Positions 11,411 through 23,500 of a DNA stretch of 64,000 nt are shown in pieces; position 1 is the first letter of the stretch; the number at the start of each line of letters is the position of its first letter. Source of the stretch: Hydra vulgaris. Taxonomy: Eukaryota > Cnidaria > Hydrozoa > Anthoathecata > Hydridae. The notes under the pieces are model-generated. The model was not told where the DNA came from, did not search any database, and saw only the letters and a program-made list of their open reading frames with translations. The DNA lies in the NCBI RefSeq assembly GCF_038396675.1, contig NC_088931.1, forward strand, positions 7,461,001-7,525,000. Direction: 5' to 3'. The translations under genes and the position numbers were made by a program.

Positions 11411-12140
11411 TGAATTGGTATTTATTTAATAAATGTCTAACTTTATATAGATTTCAAATGCAATTTTCATAAAAATATTATAATTTGTTGTTTCCAAAAT
11501 AAGCTTTTATGTAACATGATACCTAAAACTTTTTTTCTGTAAGGATTGCATTGTCAAATAATAATAGGCCTGGCAAGATATTTTGAATTTTTTTTTCAAA
11601 TTTTATTGTTACCTTTCTGCGCATGTTTAATTTGTGGTCAGCTTATGCAGGAAAAAAAGAAGAGGAAATGATCTTAAAAATCCGTTTTTACGGTCGTTTT
11701 TACTATGCCAATATTAATTGGACAAAAGTATTAACATCTAAAATATTTGACAGATTACTCCTATAATTACCACACTGATTACTTTTTGTACTGCAAATGT
11801 AGTGGCACTATGGATTTTTTATTTGGTTGATAGTGTCACCTGAAATGCCTGGCAACTGTTCATTTTGCATAGTACTTGCTTAAGTGACTTTCTTAAAACA
11901 CCAAAGTTATTTGACTTCTAGACTTACTTGACTGGTATGAATGTTCTGATTGAAAATTATTTTAAGCGTTTAAAAATTAAACGCATAACCACTTACTATT
12001 TCTAAAATTATAATTGCTAAAAAAACCACAACGGAAACATTCGGAAAACGCGGAATACCACTTAAGTTAAGGTTTTCAAGAAATTGCCATCAGTCAGTTA
12101 TTAGTTTAATCAATCAAGATATTTCCGTAAAAATTGTGGT
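11411..12140. other. No recognisable gene
   Basis: AT-rich, stops in all frames, no terminal repeats recognised. Confidence 0.5.
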
Positions 12141-12148
12141 CTGCAAGA

Positions 12149-12468
12149 CAGGGGTGTGGAGTCGTAAAAAAAAAGTACCGACTCCGACTCCAATTGTTGA
12201 ACTTTTCGGAGTACGACTCCGACTCCAAAGCAAAATTTTTGAAAATTTCTTTGAATTCTTTCAAAAATATTACACGATAATTTAAGAAATTTTTTTTTGC
12301 CAAGTAAATGAAAAATTTTTGAAGATTAAATATTTGGTACATGCACGTGCAATACCAAGAATTTTTACTATTGGAGTCGGAGTCGTGATTTTGTTTAGCG
12401 ACTCCAACTCCACTAAAAAAAGGCCGCGACTCCGACTCCACGACTCTGACTCCGACTCCACCACCCTA
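12149..12468. mobile_element. hAT-type MITE with perfect 8-bp target duplication
   Basis: CTGCAAGA occurs at 12141-12148 and again at 12469-12476. The ends read CAGGGGTGTGGAGTCG and, inverted, TAGGGTGGTGGAGTCGGAGT. Both flanks carry arrays of GACTCC/GGAGTC. An 8-bp duplication and CAGGG-like ends are the hAT signature. The 320 bp has no transposase. Three open frames across it, rich in Ser-Asp or Ser-Glu, are translations of the GACTCC array. Confidence 0.85.
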
Positions 12469-12479
12469 CTGCAAGATAA

Positions 12480-13464
12480 GCGATTAGATTGTTTAAACGA
12501 TAAACATCAAAGATCTTACTGTGGGTTAAAAGCAATCTTTTAAAATTAGTTTAAAACGTAATATACTTATCAAAATTTAATATATTATAATTTAATATAA
12601 TATAATTTCGGTATCTTATGGAATCTTAACTTTAACTTTATTTACCAGACCTCCAAAATGTTCTGAAACACTATTTTTAAGTGAGGGCTTAGCTCAGTGC
12701 TGCAATCATTTAACTATTGCAAAGACATTTAAGCAACAGAATATTCCTCAAAGAAATAGAATAGCATATAGTTTTTTTGTTTACTTTTATTTATTAAATT
12801 AAGAACACATTATAACTTTGAGTAAAAAAATCATGTTTTATAGGAAATTTATTCGTTTAAACATTTTATAAAAGTTGTTTTGATTTATAATCATGTTTTT
12901 TTTTCTGAAAAAAAAAATACAGATCCAAATCGTGTCAGTTGAATTGAATGTAATTGAATCTGTTTTTGATATTATCGAATTTTCATTATTTCATATTTTT
13001 ATCTTTCATTGAAATCAAGTCATAATCCATTTTAATTAAAAATTGCTAAAAATATATCTATTTTTAAATCTAGTGATGAGACAAATATTTAAAATTACCT
13101 ATTTCAGTCTTGACCTGCTTTTTAAAATTAAGTGAAAGCATTTGTGTACGTGTTGTGTAGCAAAGCATGTACATGAAGTAGCAAAGCATGTACATATTGT
13201 TGCTTTTATTGATTTTTCCAAAACTCAGTAAACCGTGAAGTACTAAAAAACTAAAACATGATAAAGTTTAAAACCAAAACTTACTGTTAATTAAAGGATA
13301 CTTGACTAACACAAACCAATTTATGATTAAAGAATCAAAAGATTCAAACAGAAACTTTTGACCCTAAAATTCAATTTTAAGATCATGGTTGTTTTTAATT
13401 TTATATAAACGACTTATATTTAGCATTATAAATATTAAATACTTTCTTATTAACTGATGAATAT
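12480..13464. other. No recognisable gene
   Basis: AT-rich. A two-copy TAGCAAAGCATGTACAT repeat at about 13158-13195 is the only structure noted. Confidence 0.5.
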
Positions 13465-13474
13465 GGGGTCATCC

Positions 13475-13657
13475 TTAAATTACGTCACGCTAATTTTTGC
13501 TTTTTAATAGAAGTAGAAGGTTGTTGGCTCTTTTGCACGGAGATTTTTATAGTAATATTGCGCTTTATGTTGAATGAAAACTCCGTGCAAGAAAGAAAAT
13601 AAGTTGAATGAAATCTCCTAATATTATTAAAAAGTTAGATTTAGCGTGACGTACTTT
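13475..13657. mobile_element. MITE-like segment with TACGTCACGCTAA inverted ends
   Basis: TTAAATTACGTCACGCTAA (left) faces TTAGCGTGACGTACTTTAA (right). Internal TTGCACGGAGATTTT and AAAACTCCGTGCAA form a second inverted pair. The left end continues outward as GGGGTCATCC, comparable to the GGACGACCCC end at 47370-47391. No coding sequence or target duplication was identified. Confidence 0.5.
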
Positions 13658-13973
13658 AATTAATACTGGTATTTTGGTATTATAAAACTATTGTATCGGA
13701 ATATCGGTTCTTAAAAATAAAATTAATTATATAAAAAAAAAAAAAAAGTAAATAAATTTACAAATCACAAACGATTATTAATTTCTCAGAACTTACTCAT
13801 TCACCGATCAACTTCACTAAACTTAAAGTGAAAAATTTTGTTGGCTCGTTCCTTAACAACAGCGCTTTGAATACAAAGTTTTTTCCGATTTATTATACCC
13901 AACAATGAATTGAGAGTAATCGCATTAGATACGCGTAAAAAATTAAATCTCACGGTCTCACGGACGTCCAGAC

Positions 13974-13986
13974 CCCCCCCCCCCCC
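13974..13986. repeat. Poly-C run
   Basis: Homopolymer in an otherwise AT-rich stretch. The glycine-rich minus-strand frame across it (13801-14004) is discounted. The surrounding 13670-14540 shows no gene. Confidence 0.8.
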
Positions 13987-14540
13987 TAAACGACGCATGC
14001 CCACATGGTATGATTCGTTCTTTTAACGCACTAATAAGATTTTTGCTCAGCGACTTAATTTCACTCAGCTTGTTAAAAATGAATTTACTTATTGTATCCG
14101 CAGAAATTAAGTTAGCATCTTTGTAAAAAAATTAGTCAACGGCTATTTTTTTTTTCTACGGCATTTTATACGACAAAAGTGCTGGATAGTAACAAAACCT
14201 GTTTTAAAATCGATATCTGCAAAATAGATACTTTAAACCACTATATGATTTTTAAATGCATGATTTTAATTTGTGAAAATGTTCAAGCATTCAATTCTTT
14301 ACCAAATTTGAGATTTACATAATTCTGCAGTACCTTATTTTTACAGAATAAAAGAACGTTCAAGTTACTGCTTTAAAATATTAGCACATTTTAAAGATAT
14401 TTCATCTGGAAATTCTTTTTTCAATTGGAATCGCTTTATTATAAATTTTATAGAATTAGTTCAGGAATAAATTATAAGCAATATTTATTTCGTGTAATTG
14501 AAATATAAGATTTGTAATCAACGATATCATTTAATAAAAC

Positions 14541-15212
14541 TTGCAATTGGCAAATGGAGCTTTTATTAATTTGTCCATATTATTATCAATATTATTAAGA
14601 GTTACGCTATCAGTAGTTAAGGATATTGGGAAGCAATCAGTTGAGTTTCGATTCCAATTTAAAAGAATTACAGAGAGTAGTAACAGCTATTATAAAGCAT
14701 ATAATAGCTATTATAAAACAATTAAATGTGGTTTCTTTACACACCCTACAAAAATACGCTACGGAGCAAGCCCAGATACTCTTGCTGCTGGTGGCTTCCT
14801 TTTAGAGGTTAAAACAAGGGCAGAGAACTGTGATGGACCCCATCAATCACTAGTTCAATTTCCACATTGTTATATACAATGCCAATTGTAAATGCTTTGC
14901 GCTGATGCTGAATTTTGTATTTTATTATCTTATCATCCAGACTCTGAGAGTGGGATATTTTTTTTAATTAAAATAAATAATCTACTAATTAATATATTAT
15001 TAGACATTTGTGACAATATTTTATCAGATTCAAAATGTTTAGAATGGAGCTATTATGAAAACAAAGAATTTTGCTTGCTCGGAGAAAAATTGCTCGCCAA
15101 AGAACTAAACTTTAAAAACCTGAAACCGGTTCGAAATATTGTCAAGAAATACACAAAATCAATTGTTTTATTAAACTTTGAAGAAGATATTGACTTTACA
15201 ATTCAAACATAA
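14541..15212 (+). pseudogene. YqaJ/lambda-exonuclease-like nuclease of a DNA transposon, one nonsense codon
   Basis: A single frame with one TAA at 14889-14891 spans the segment. From about 14725 it reads CGFFTHPTKIRYGASPDTLA, then GGFLLEVKTRAENCDGPHQS, then FPHCYIQCQL, the stop, and AEFCILLSYHPDSES. The GxxPD...(L)EVK...QCQL arrangement is that of YqaJ-type recombinase nucleases in animal transposon-encoded proteins. Residues before 14720 look unrelated, so the 5' part is missing or replaced. It converges on a DDE transposase pseudogene on the minus strand. From memory, ISL2EU/IS4EU-type transposons encode such a pair; that link is inference. Confidence 0.6.
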
Positions 15213-15239
15213 TATATTTTTACTTATAACTATATTTCT

Positions 15240-16400
15240 TTTTTTTGAAATATTTTTTATCAATTATATAATTTATTCTTTGGTCCTATAGGAGTTAATG
15301 TTATATTTGTAATATGGCACAACATTTGTCAAGTTGATCCTAGTAAATCAATTTGATTTAAAGGCCAGTTGTTTAAGATTTTCCAATTACGTACTCTCCC
15401 AATATAACGTTCAACATGAATACAGGTGGAAGCAATATTTAAGTTTTTTTGTATTTCACATTTTGAAAATTGGTGCCCTTTTTTTTGTTTTGGTCGATTT
15501 ACATATATACCTTTGGAAGAGCTTAGTTTTGTTATTGCAAATCCTTTACCGGACATCACTTTATGATCTTCTCATATAAGTGATGTCCGGTAAAGGATAT
15601 ATATACAGAGAAGTCAGATATATAGTATAAGATATACTATATATCTGACTTCTCTGTAATTTCAGAGTCTGAAATAGAGCCTGGATAAATGTCACTGAAA
15701 AAATGGCCCATTCCATGAGGGGCTAATCCAATAAGGGCTTTCCCTGTATGAGTGTTTTTGTAGTGAGAAAACATTAAACTACTCAAATCAAGATTAGAAG
15801 CATGTTGAAATTTGAATTCAGTGGCATCTATAACAATATCAGTTAATCCATTGCCAGTTTTTATAAATATATCTGGCATTTTCTTTAGAAGAAAACTACC
15901 ATCAACTTTTAAATCTATTTCGTTAAATATTACCCAACCAGGGAAAATTCTATGTACAGTTGTATAAGACTTTTCAAGCAAAAATGACATAAATTTTAAA
16001 TCTAGTCCATGACGACACACAGTCAGAACACTAAAGAACTGTGTTTCATTATTAACAGTTTTTTCACCGGTATTTGGACAATCTGGGTATGGTTTAAGAT
16101 GTAAATAAGGTTGAACTCATTCAAAAAAATTTTCCTTTGATACCCCATATAAATATTGAAATGTTCGTTCCTTAGATTTAACATTTTCATAGGTGAATTG
16201 TTTTGTTTTGCGATTAACTATGCTACCAGAGAGATGCATAACTTCAACTTCTAACTCTGGAATTTTTACACTTTGCTCAAGTATTTTATTTTCAAATTTG
16301 GTTTTTGAAATTATCTTTTTGTTTGATAAGAGTTTGCAATAATTCGATTGTTTTTAAGGATTTTTCAAGTTGTTTTTTCAACTCAGTTTTTGAACATTCT
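15240..16400 (-). pseudogene. DDE_Tnp_4-type transposase, broken, partner of the YqaJ-like gene
   Basis: Read on the minus strand from high to low coordinates: a frame-broken N-terminal part (16400-16030; QFTYENVKSKERTFQYLYGV); a 127-codon frame (16020-15637) with VIDATEFKFQHASNL, SHYKNTHTGKALIGLAPHG and SDIYPGSISDSEITEKSDI; then 15559-15240 with SGKGFAITKL and ASTCIHVERYIGRVRNWKIL. The IDATE Asp, the GSISDSE block and the HVER Glu are in the expected order for IS5-like DDE_4 transposases with an HTH_4 upstream. No THAP finger was found. Two palindromes (15541-15657) interrupt the gene between the last two blocks, and there are frameshifts near 16020-16130. Confidence 0.65.
15541..15657. repeat. 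Two perfect-arm palindromes interrupting transposase coding sequence
   Basis: Arms ATCCTTTACCGGACATCACT (15541-15560) and their reverse complement (15579-15598) match over 20 of 20 bases. A second pair (15605-15628 and 15634-15657) matches over 24 of 24 with a 5-nt spacer. In each, one arm is the expected transposase sequence and the other an inverted copy. Confidence 0.95.
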
Positions 16401-16856
16401 CTAGTTTTTTAATAGTTTGTTTAGTACGAACTACCATGGTTCGTCTATTTTCAAAACTGTTTATATTTTGGAATATTGATAAAGCAGCTTTATATCTTCT
16501 TGCAGCATTTTTAAATACTAACAATTTGTTTGCTTTATTTGTTGTCGAAGTTGCGTTAATATTTTTTTTGAATTTATAACTCTATTTTTAAGCTTTTCCA
16601 ACTAATCTTGAGAAACAATAATATCTGGTAAATGGTCGGTGTTATCTCTAGTGTTCCTACTCCAATGGGGAGAACATATATGTCCTTTTTATATGATTTC
16701 CCTCATTATTTTTAGATCTAAAGTTGTTGAAACACAAGTACGAGCTGCAATACCACTTCATAATTTAGAAAATAATAAGGCTAAAAAAAACAACGATTTC
16801 AATACATAAACAAATATTGCGCTTTAAAAAAATGTCAAATCAAGTTAATATTAGTT

Positions 16857-18790
16857 ACCAGATCTGACGCGGTTTGAAAAAGGTTCATGTGCATATGAAC
16901 CAAATGAAATAGCAAAAGAATTTAATAAATACTTTACTGATATCGGAAGTAGGCTGGCTGATAGGATTCCTTCTACAAATATTTCCTTTAATGATTTTTT
17001 GACAACTTCAAATAATTTACTCTCTCCATGACTTATTACTACATTTATCAATTGAAGAGTTTGAAAGAGCCTTCAAATCTCTAAAAAGAAACAAAGCGAT
17101 CGGTGCGGATGGAATAAACGGGAACATAATTATAGATTGCTATAAAAGTTTGAAATATATTCTATTTGAAGTTTTCAAAACAACTATACAACAAGGGGTT
17201 TTCCCTGATCTATTAAAAATTGCCAAAGTTATTCCGATTTATAAAGACGGAGAAAAATCAAACATTAATAATTATCGCCCTATTTCTATCCTTCCTATGT
17301 TTTCAAAAATATTAGAAAAAATCATCCTCGAAAAGACATACAACTACCTGATTTCAAATAATTTACTATATAAAAATCAAGTTGGCTTTAGAAAGAATAG
17401 TTCAACTGAACAAGCTATTATTCAGTTTACACGCGAAGTCTCAAATTTGTTTGCTGAACCACAATATACACTTGGTGTTTTTGTCGATTTATCAAAGGCT
17501 TTTGATATAGTCAATCGTGATATCTTACTTAAAAAACTTGAGTTCTACGGAATAACTGGTGAATTGATCAAATGATATGAAAGCTACTTGTCAAATAGAA
17601 AGCAGTTCGTCTACCACGGAGAAGAATTGCTTCCTATTGATCTTCAAAATAAAACATTAATTGAAATAACATGCGAAGTTCCACAGGGTTCTACCCTTGG
17701 TCCACTTCTCTTTTTAGTATACATCAACAATCTAAGTAAGGCCTCGAACCTTATGAGCATCATGTTTGCAGTCGATACCAATTTATTTTTTATCAAACAA
17801 AGACATTAACAAACTTTTTTTTAAGTATGAATAAAGAACTTATAAAAATTTCTACTTGGTTTAAATCCAAAAAACTAACCTTAAATATTGACAAAACAAA
17901 GGGGATCCTTTTCCACTCCTCATCAAAAAAACGTTTTTTGCCTAATAATTTACCTAAACTTTATATTGATGAAGTAGAAATAAAAAAAGATTCCGCTTTA
18001 AAATTCCAAGGTATTTACTTGACGAAAATATGACATGGAAAACTCATATTGATTATATACCAAAAAAAGTTGCAAAAAGTATTGGAATCCTCTATAAGGC
18101 CAGAAATTATTCAAATAAAAATAATTTAAAACAACTATACTAATCATTTATTCATAGCTATATTAACTATGCAAATATTGCCTGGGGAAGTACAGGTAAA
18201 AGTAAGTTGCCATTCTTTACCGCCATCAGTAACATGCAATGCGAGTAATATATTTTTTAAATCGTTTTTCATGCACAAAAACTTTATTCAATTTTTTATG
18301 AATGTTTTTAACGTTTATGAACTTAACTTGTATAATATTTTATGTTTTACGTTTTGTGGTATAAACAACCCTTTATTAAATGTTTTTAAAGATCTATTTA
18401 CCTTTAAAGTAAAGAATAAATATAGTTTGTGAAATAATAACTATTTAAAAGAACCCTTTTGTCAAACAAAGTTTAATCAATTTTGTATAGGTTATCGAGC
18501 ACCTTATCTCTGGAATTAAATTGTCCAGCCTAATTTAGATTCATCTATCTCTTTTTCTGTTTTTAAAAACATGTTAAAGAGTATTATTTTTTCAACGGAT
18601 AATATATTGAAATAATTTTGAGACATTATTTTAACTATTTATTATTTCAAATGTTTTGGATTTTTATTTTGTTATAAACTGTATTATTTTATATTATATT
18701 TATATTGTAATTTTTTTATGGTTCTGGCGACAAGATCGATATTATCTACTTCCAGATTCCAAGTTTATATGTTTATATTACAAGTAAATC
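16857..18790 (+). pseudogene. CR1/Jockey-like LINE, 5'-truncated ORF2 with dead reverse transcriptase
   Basis: A 5'-truncated copy beginning in the region before the RT core (EPNEIAKEFNKYFTDIGSRL). RT blocks follow in order: NKAIGADGINGNIII, NNYRPISILPMFSKILEK, GFRKNSSTEQAI, FVDLSKAFDIVN (17480-17515), CEVPQGSTLGPLLFLVYIN (about 17672-17728) and MFAVDTNLF (about 17763-17790). The catalytic FADD-type motif has Val in place of the first Asp. Defects include a stop near 17018, TGA at 17573-17575, and frameshifts near 17800 and 18030. The C-terminal tail (EPFCQTKFNQFCIGYRAPYL) ends near 18520, followed by 3' non-coding sequence with the family stem-loop at 18723. Upstream it abuts the transposase relic. 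Confidence 0.85.
18723..18756 (+). other. LINE 3'-terminal stem-loop
   Basis: TCTGG pairs with CCAGA around GCGACAAGATCGATATTATC, with an inner AGAT/ATCT pair. It lies about 230 bp after the LINE coding end. Stem bases differ from the GGGGC/GCCCC version at 7438 but still pair. Confidence 0.6.
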
Positions 18791-18827
18791 ACGACATGTA
18801 AAAAAAAAAATATAAACAATTATTTAC

Positions 18828-19154
18828 CGGTTGATCTGGCATTATAACAGCGCCGGTTGGATTTCTTATCTTTTTTCTTTTGTTACGGTTAATTGATGAA
18901 GCAGCACCTTTTTTTGAATTTTTTAATGACGTAGATGATGTTTCTTCTACATGTCCTTCATTTTTATTTAAATCTTTGCTGGTTCTATCTTTTATAGTTG
19001 GTTCATTTTGTGTATGATAACTTGGTGAAATTGCTGCTGATGTATTTTGGTTTACACTTGCACTATTTGAAGAAGTTCTTCGAGTAGTAGGGCTTGCTGT
19101 TGAGACATCTTTCTTAAACTTTGAATTAAACCGATCAGACTCTTTACTAGCCAT
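18828..19154 (-). CDS. Candidate host-gene first coding exon, product unrecognised
   Basis: From ATG at 19154 (minus strand) 109 codons run to CCG followed by GTAAAT at 18827-18822, a plausible splice donor; the frame stops 12 codons later if unspliced. The product is hydrophilic: Ser/Thr/Asn-rich (MASKESDRFNSKFKK...), then a basic cluster (NRNKRKKIRNP), then TGAVIMPDQP. Composition is less AT-skewed than the shadows around it and nothing resembles a TE protein. It could be the disordered N-terminus of a nuclear protein. No continuation exon was identified in the 18.8 kb that follow on this strand, so it may be a relic or have a very long intron. Confidence 0.35.
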
Positions 19155-19469
19155 GTGTTTAATGTTTAAAGTTTTGTACGCAAATAATAATGGTTATTTT
19201 CTGAAGAACAGCACAGCCAAAAATGCGGACTTAAAAACAATTTTGATAAAATGGCCCAAAAAATCTAACAAAAACTAATGGCTGAATCTTTTTTCACTAT
19301 TTTTAACTACAGCAATAAATAGTAGAATATTTATACGTTATGAGTAATATACTTTTATAACAGAAAAAAAAAATTTAATTTAAATATTCTTTTACTTTTT
19401 ACACAAAACCTAAAAACAAACACAAAAAAACAAAAATCAAAAAATAAAATTTCGAAGATCGTGCGTCTT

Positions 19470-19660
19470 TGATCGACATTTATATGTATCCATTTGAGTG
19501 ACATTTATGTTTCCGTTTGTGAGTGACTTTTGTGTCTGCCTGTGAGTAACATTTATGTGCGCATGTCTGTGAGTAAAATCTATGTGTGTCTGTCTGTGAG
19601 TGATATTTATGTGTGTATGTCTAGGAGTGATATTAATGTGTATCTCTCTGTAAGTGTCTA
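19470..19660. repeat. Degenerate minisatellite, unit about 33 bp
   Basis: TGTGAGTGACATTTATGTGT-like units recur about six times. The minus-strand translation gives repeated THINxTHRQTH words. A 105-codon minus frame (19437-19754) spans it and is attributed to the repeat. Confidence 0.7.
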
Positions 19661-19754
19661 AACTTACATATGACTTTGGCTGTGAGTGTTTGAGCAATGA
19701 ATTTGTCTTTGCCTTTAGATTATTCGATTTGTTTATTAAAAACATCAGCAACAC

Positions 19755-22700
19755 GATTATATGTTAAGATCATATGTAAAAAAATATTATATATACAAAG
19801 TTTCAGATTATATAAACATTACTAAAACTTTAATATATACGTATATAATCACTTAAAATCGTATAAAAAGATATTCAAAATAATTATTGTATAATTTATT
19901 TAGATATATTATACTTTATCCGATTTGATTTTAAAGAGCATATTTGAAAACAAAAAACAGTCATAGTAATGAAAACAATTTATTCACTTTGAATAATAAC
20001 ATAGATCATATTTCAGACGTATAATTCCCTCACTTATAAAAAATTTAGTAATGACAGTTAATTGATAAGTAATGTCTTAATTAGTTTTTTGCATATTGCT
20101 GCAAACGAACGCATTTGCAGCGATTCGTTTGCATTTTAATGTAGGCATGTTTTAATATATGCAAATCGTTAAAATTAAAAAATTTCAAATAGTTAAGATT
20201 AAATTGTCCCTTAAGGTAAATGTTGAAATACATAATTCTGAATTTTAAGAGGGTACAGAAAAAAACATGCGAATCTTAAGTTTTTGTCGACATTTTCGAT
20301 ATAAGTTTTTTTTTCTCTTTCTATCTATTTAGTATAAGTTTTTATTCTATTTACTATGTATAGTAAACCTTATACCTTTTTTGCTCTCACTGAAAAAAAC
20401 ACTGAACGAAAAAAACGACTAAAAATCTTTTAAAAATATAATAAAAAACTAAAATAAAAAACCTCTAATCTGTATGAGTTTACAAACACAAACTGAAATT
20501 AAGCTGCTTAACTTGAAAATTACGTTTAAAAAAATTTCTCTGGGCTTATGATATGTTTTATTTGCATCATAATTTAATTTCACGCTAATTTAATAACGAA
20601 TTAATCTATTTCATAGCCAATATATACCAGGATTAATGCGCACGTATTATAGGCTTCAACCTACACAACAAAGAATTTAACGGTACCGACAAGAATATAT
20701 ATATATATTCTTGTTTATATGTTTCATTTTTGTGAATTTGTTGTATATTTAATATGTTTGTTAATTGTGTCGTTTTACACGTGATAATAACGTGATAATA
20801 TTTTTTGTGGTTATTGATTAAAAAATTAAAAGTTTCTGCACAATATTAATACAAATATAAATTAAATACTAACGAAATATTTTTTTGTTAAGAAAAGTAA
20901 ATACTTTTGGCTCTACTTTAAGTGATTTTAGAATACGAATATAAGTAGCGAGTGGGTTGATTGCTTAACAACATATATTAAGCAAATATTGTGAAGCATG
21001 TCTTTTTATTAGTTTTTTTAAAATGGTTTACTAAACAAAATGTACTTTAAAAATAACTTTTGTTAAAGACTAAAAGCTAATTTAAATACATTTCTCATAA
21101 TGTGCATTTTTTTGCTCGTTACCTTATTGTTTTTTCATTCCATAAGTTTGTGGTCAAAAGGATTCTAATTTAGGCCATTTTGGTTCTAAAATATATGCCT
21201 CTGAAGAAAACTATTATAACTTTTTATTAAATACTAGTTATTAAAAGTTATATTAGATATTTTAATGATTCTAAATATTTGCTATTAAAAGCAACTTTAG
21301 CAGATGTTCGAATTGTACTTCGGTATTCTATTAATTTAATCAGTGAAAACTGAAATTGAAATATTTAAAACCAGAAAACACTTTCTAATTAATTTTTTAT
21401 TGATAGCTAAGGTATCTTACTCTATTGGTGTCATAACTTGATTCCGTGCATTATGTCTTGTTATCATAGATCTAATACCCAACAGCATACCAAGTGTGGA
21501 GTTAAACATATGAATGTATTTACATTTACATTTGTATGTGCTTGTGTATTTTTGTTATTTTTCCATTTTTTTTCATTAAGAAGTTTAGGAATTTTTAAAA
21601 CTATTTTCACCTAGACCCATTTTCTAACTTTAATTGTTCTTTTCTAACTTTTTTTTTATACTATTACTTTTTTTGTACTTTTTATACTTTATGCTTTTTT
21701 TAATACTAATTTTTAATCTCTACAATAAAAAGTGAAACATGTTTTTGACGGTGAAAAATAGTTTTGCAACTTGCTAATTTCTAAAAAGAAACGAGCATTC
21801 AAAGTTTCTACTGTTCATTCATTCATTCATTCTAGAAATTCATATCTTTTTAATCACTTGCGTGGATTAATGTTTGATAGATGATATACTAAATATAATT
21901 AGTGAAAATATATGATATAGTAAATATAAGGCTTCCATGTAATATGTTTATAAATGTAAATATCGAGAAACTTTTTTGACAGACTCATAATGTTTATAAA
22001 TGTCGCTGACAGAAATAAGTAACATCGGTATCATCAAAAGTATCATCCGCTTACTTAGTACTCATAAGATTTAAAGCGCCAAAAAATTAGAAGCTATAAA
22101 CATTTATTTAAATTAATTAAAAAACGAAAATGCCCCTAAAATATGTAAATGTATGCTTCAGTATATTTACTTTGTAAAACACCATACTTTGTTTCAATTA
22201 ACTTTCATTTTTCAAACTTTTGTAATAAATAAATTGCTTTTTACTATCTTTTGAACCATTTTATCATTTTACTTCTAATATCGTAATTTTTGAGTTTTTG
22301 GTTTTTATGTAATATATACTACGTAATAGTAGATATTGCATAAAATTGTACATATTGCGTATATATATATAAATTAGTACATATTGCAATATATACTTGT
22401 ATATATTGCAAATAACTCAATTTTTGAGTTTTTACTCAGTTGCTAGTTAGTCTTATTGACCGATCCTTCGATTGAATTTTATTGACCAATCCTTTGATTT
22501 GAAAATTACCCAATATATTTTGCAATCTACTAAAAAAATTAAGATTTTAGAAATGAATATTGACAATAATTTTTTATTAGCTAAATAATTAGCTATTAAA
22601 TAATTTTAAATAAAGTAAAAATTAATGGTTTTGTTATTATTAAATTTAAGTGACATGGAACAAAACCATAAACTCATCATAACAAGCAAGCTGAAGAAAT

Positions 22701-23500
22701 AAAAAAAAAATATGAAAAAAGCCACAGAAAATATTGAACTGTGTAAAATATTATTGTCAGTATTATAGACATTGACAACCTTTTCAGACAGAGAGTTTAA
22801 ATTATTTGTTACCCGATTGTGAGAGTACCAGGTTGTTATACCATATTAAAGATGGGGACGAACAAAATTTGCGCCGAGGTTTTTCCAGATTTTCATTTCT
22901 CTGCTAAAAAGGTTTTGAAATACCTAAAATTTTATTAGCCTCTTCATTAGAAAATTGAACACCAATGTAATACCAAATAAATACCAATTTATTTTTGATG
23001 TTTATTATTGCTGGATTTGTTTGTTTAGAAATTTTAGGAGTGGTTTTAAACAAAAAACAAATACTTATGATTTGTACACAAAAAGTACAATATTTTTTTA
23101 CTAAACACAATATGGTAATTGATTTTAAGAAAGAAGTTTTTTTCAGGGTTAAGGAATCTTTTTGAGATTATTAATATTAAGGCTTAATTAAGGTTTTTGT
23201 TTTATAAACAAACTACTTCGAGACTGTACTATAATGCTTTACATTTACACCTTGGTTTAAGTAGTTACGTATATATATATATTTTTTTTTGCAAGACTAT
23301 TTTTTATTTGAGAGTGTTCACAGAGAGTTCTGATTTTGGTTTAATTAAGGTTAGTTTAATGGATGCTAGAATTTTTATCTCACGCCATTGCGCCCTGCGT
23401 ATGGTTTATCTAATTTTAACATTTATTACTGCAATACAAAAACTTTTTATTTTTCTCATATTAAAAGAAACAAAAAACTATATTTTAAAGAAATGTTTGT
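19755..23500. other. Long stretch with no recognisable gene
   Basis: AT-rich with stops in all frames. Structures seen: a perfect 24-bp palindrome at 20690-20713, ATTC repeats near 21821, an approximately 26-bp two-copy repeat (TTATTGACCGATCCTT-like, 22453-22500), and TA-rich runs near 22310-22420. A 68-codon minus frame at 22904-23110 (VQFSNEEANKILGIS) may be a decayed coding scrap but is unidentified. A 136-codon plus frame from 23197 overlaps the next pseudogene in antisense and is treated as a shadow. Confidence 0.45.

Noticed and set aside
12106-12543. Three overlapping Ser-Asp/Ser-Glu-rich open frames
   Set aside because: They arise from the GACTCC arrays of a hAT MITE whose boundaries are fixed by an 8-bp duplication.
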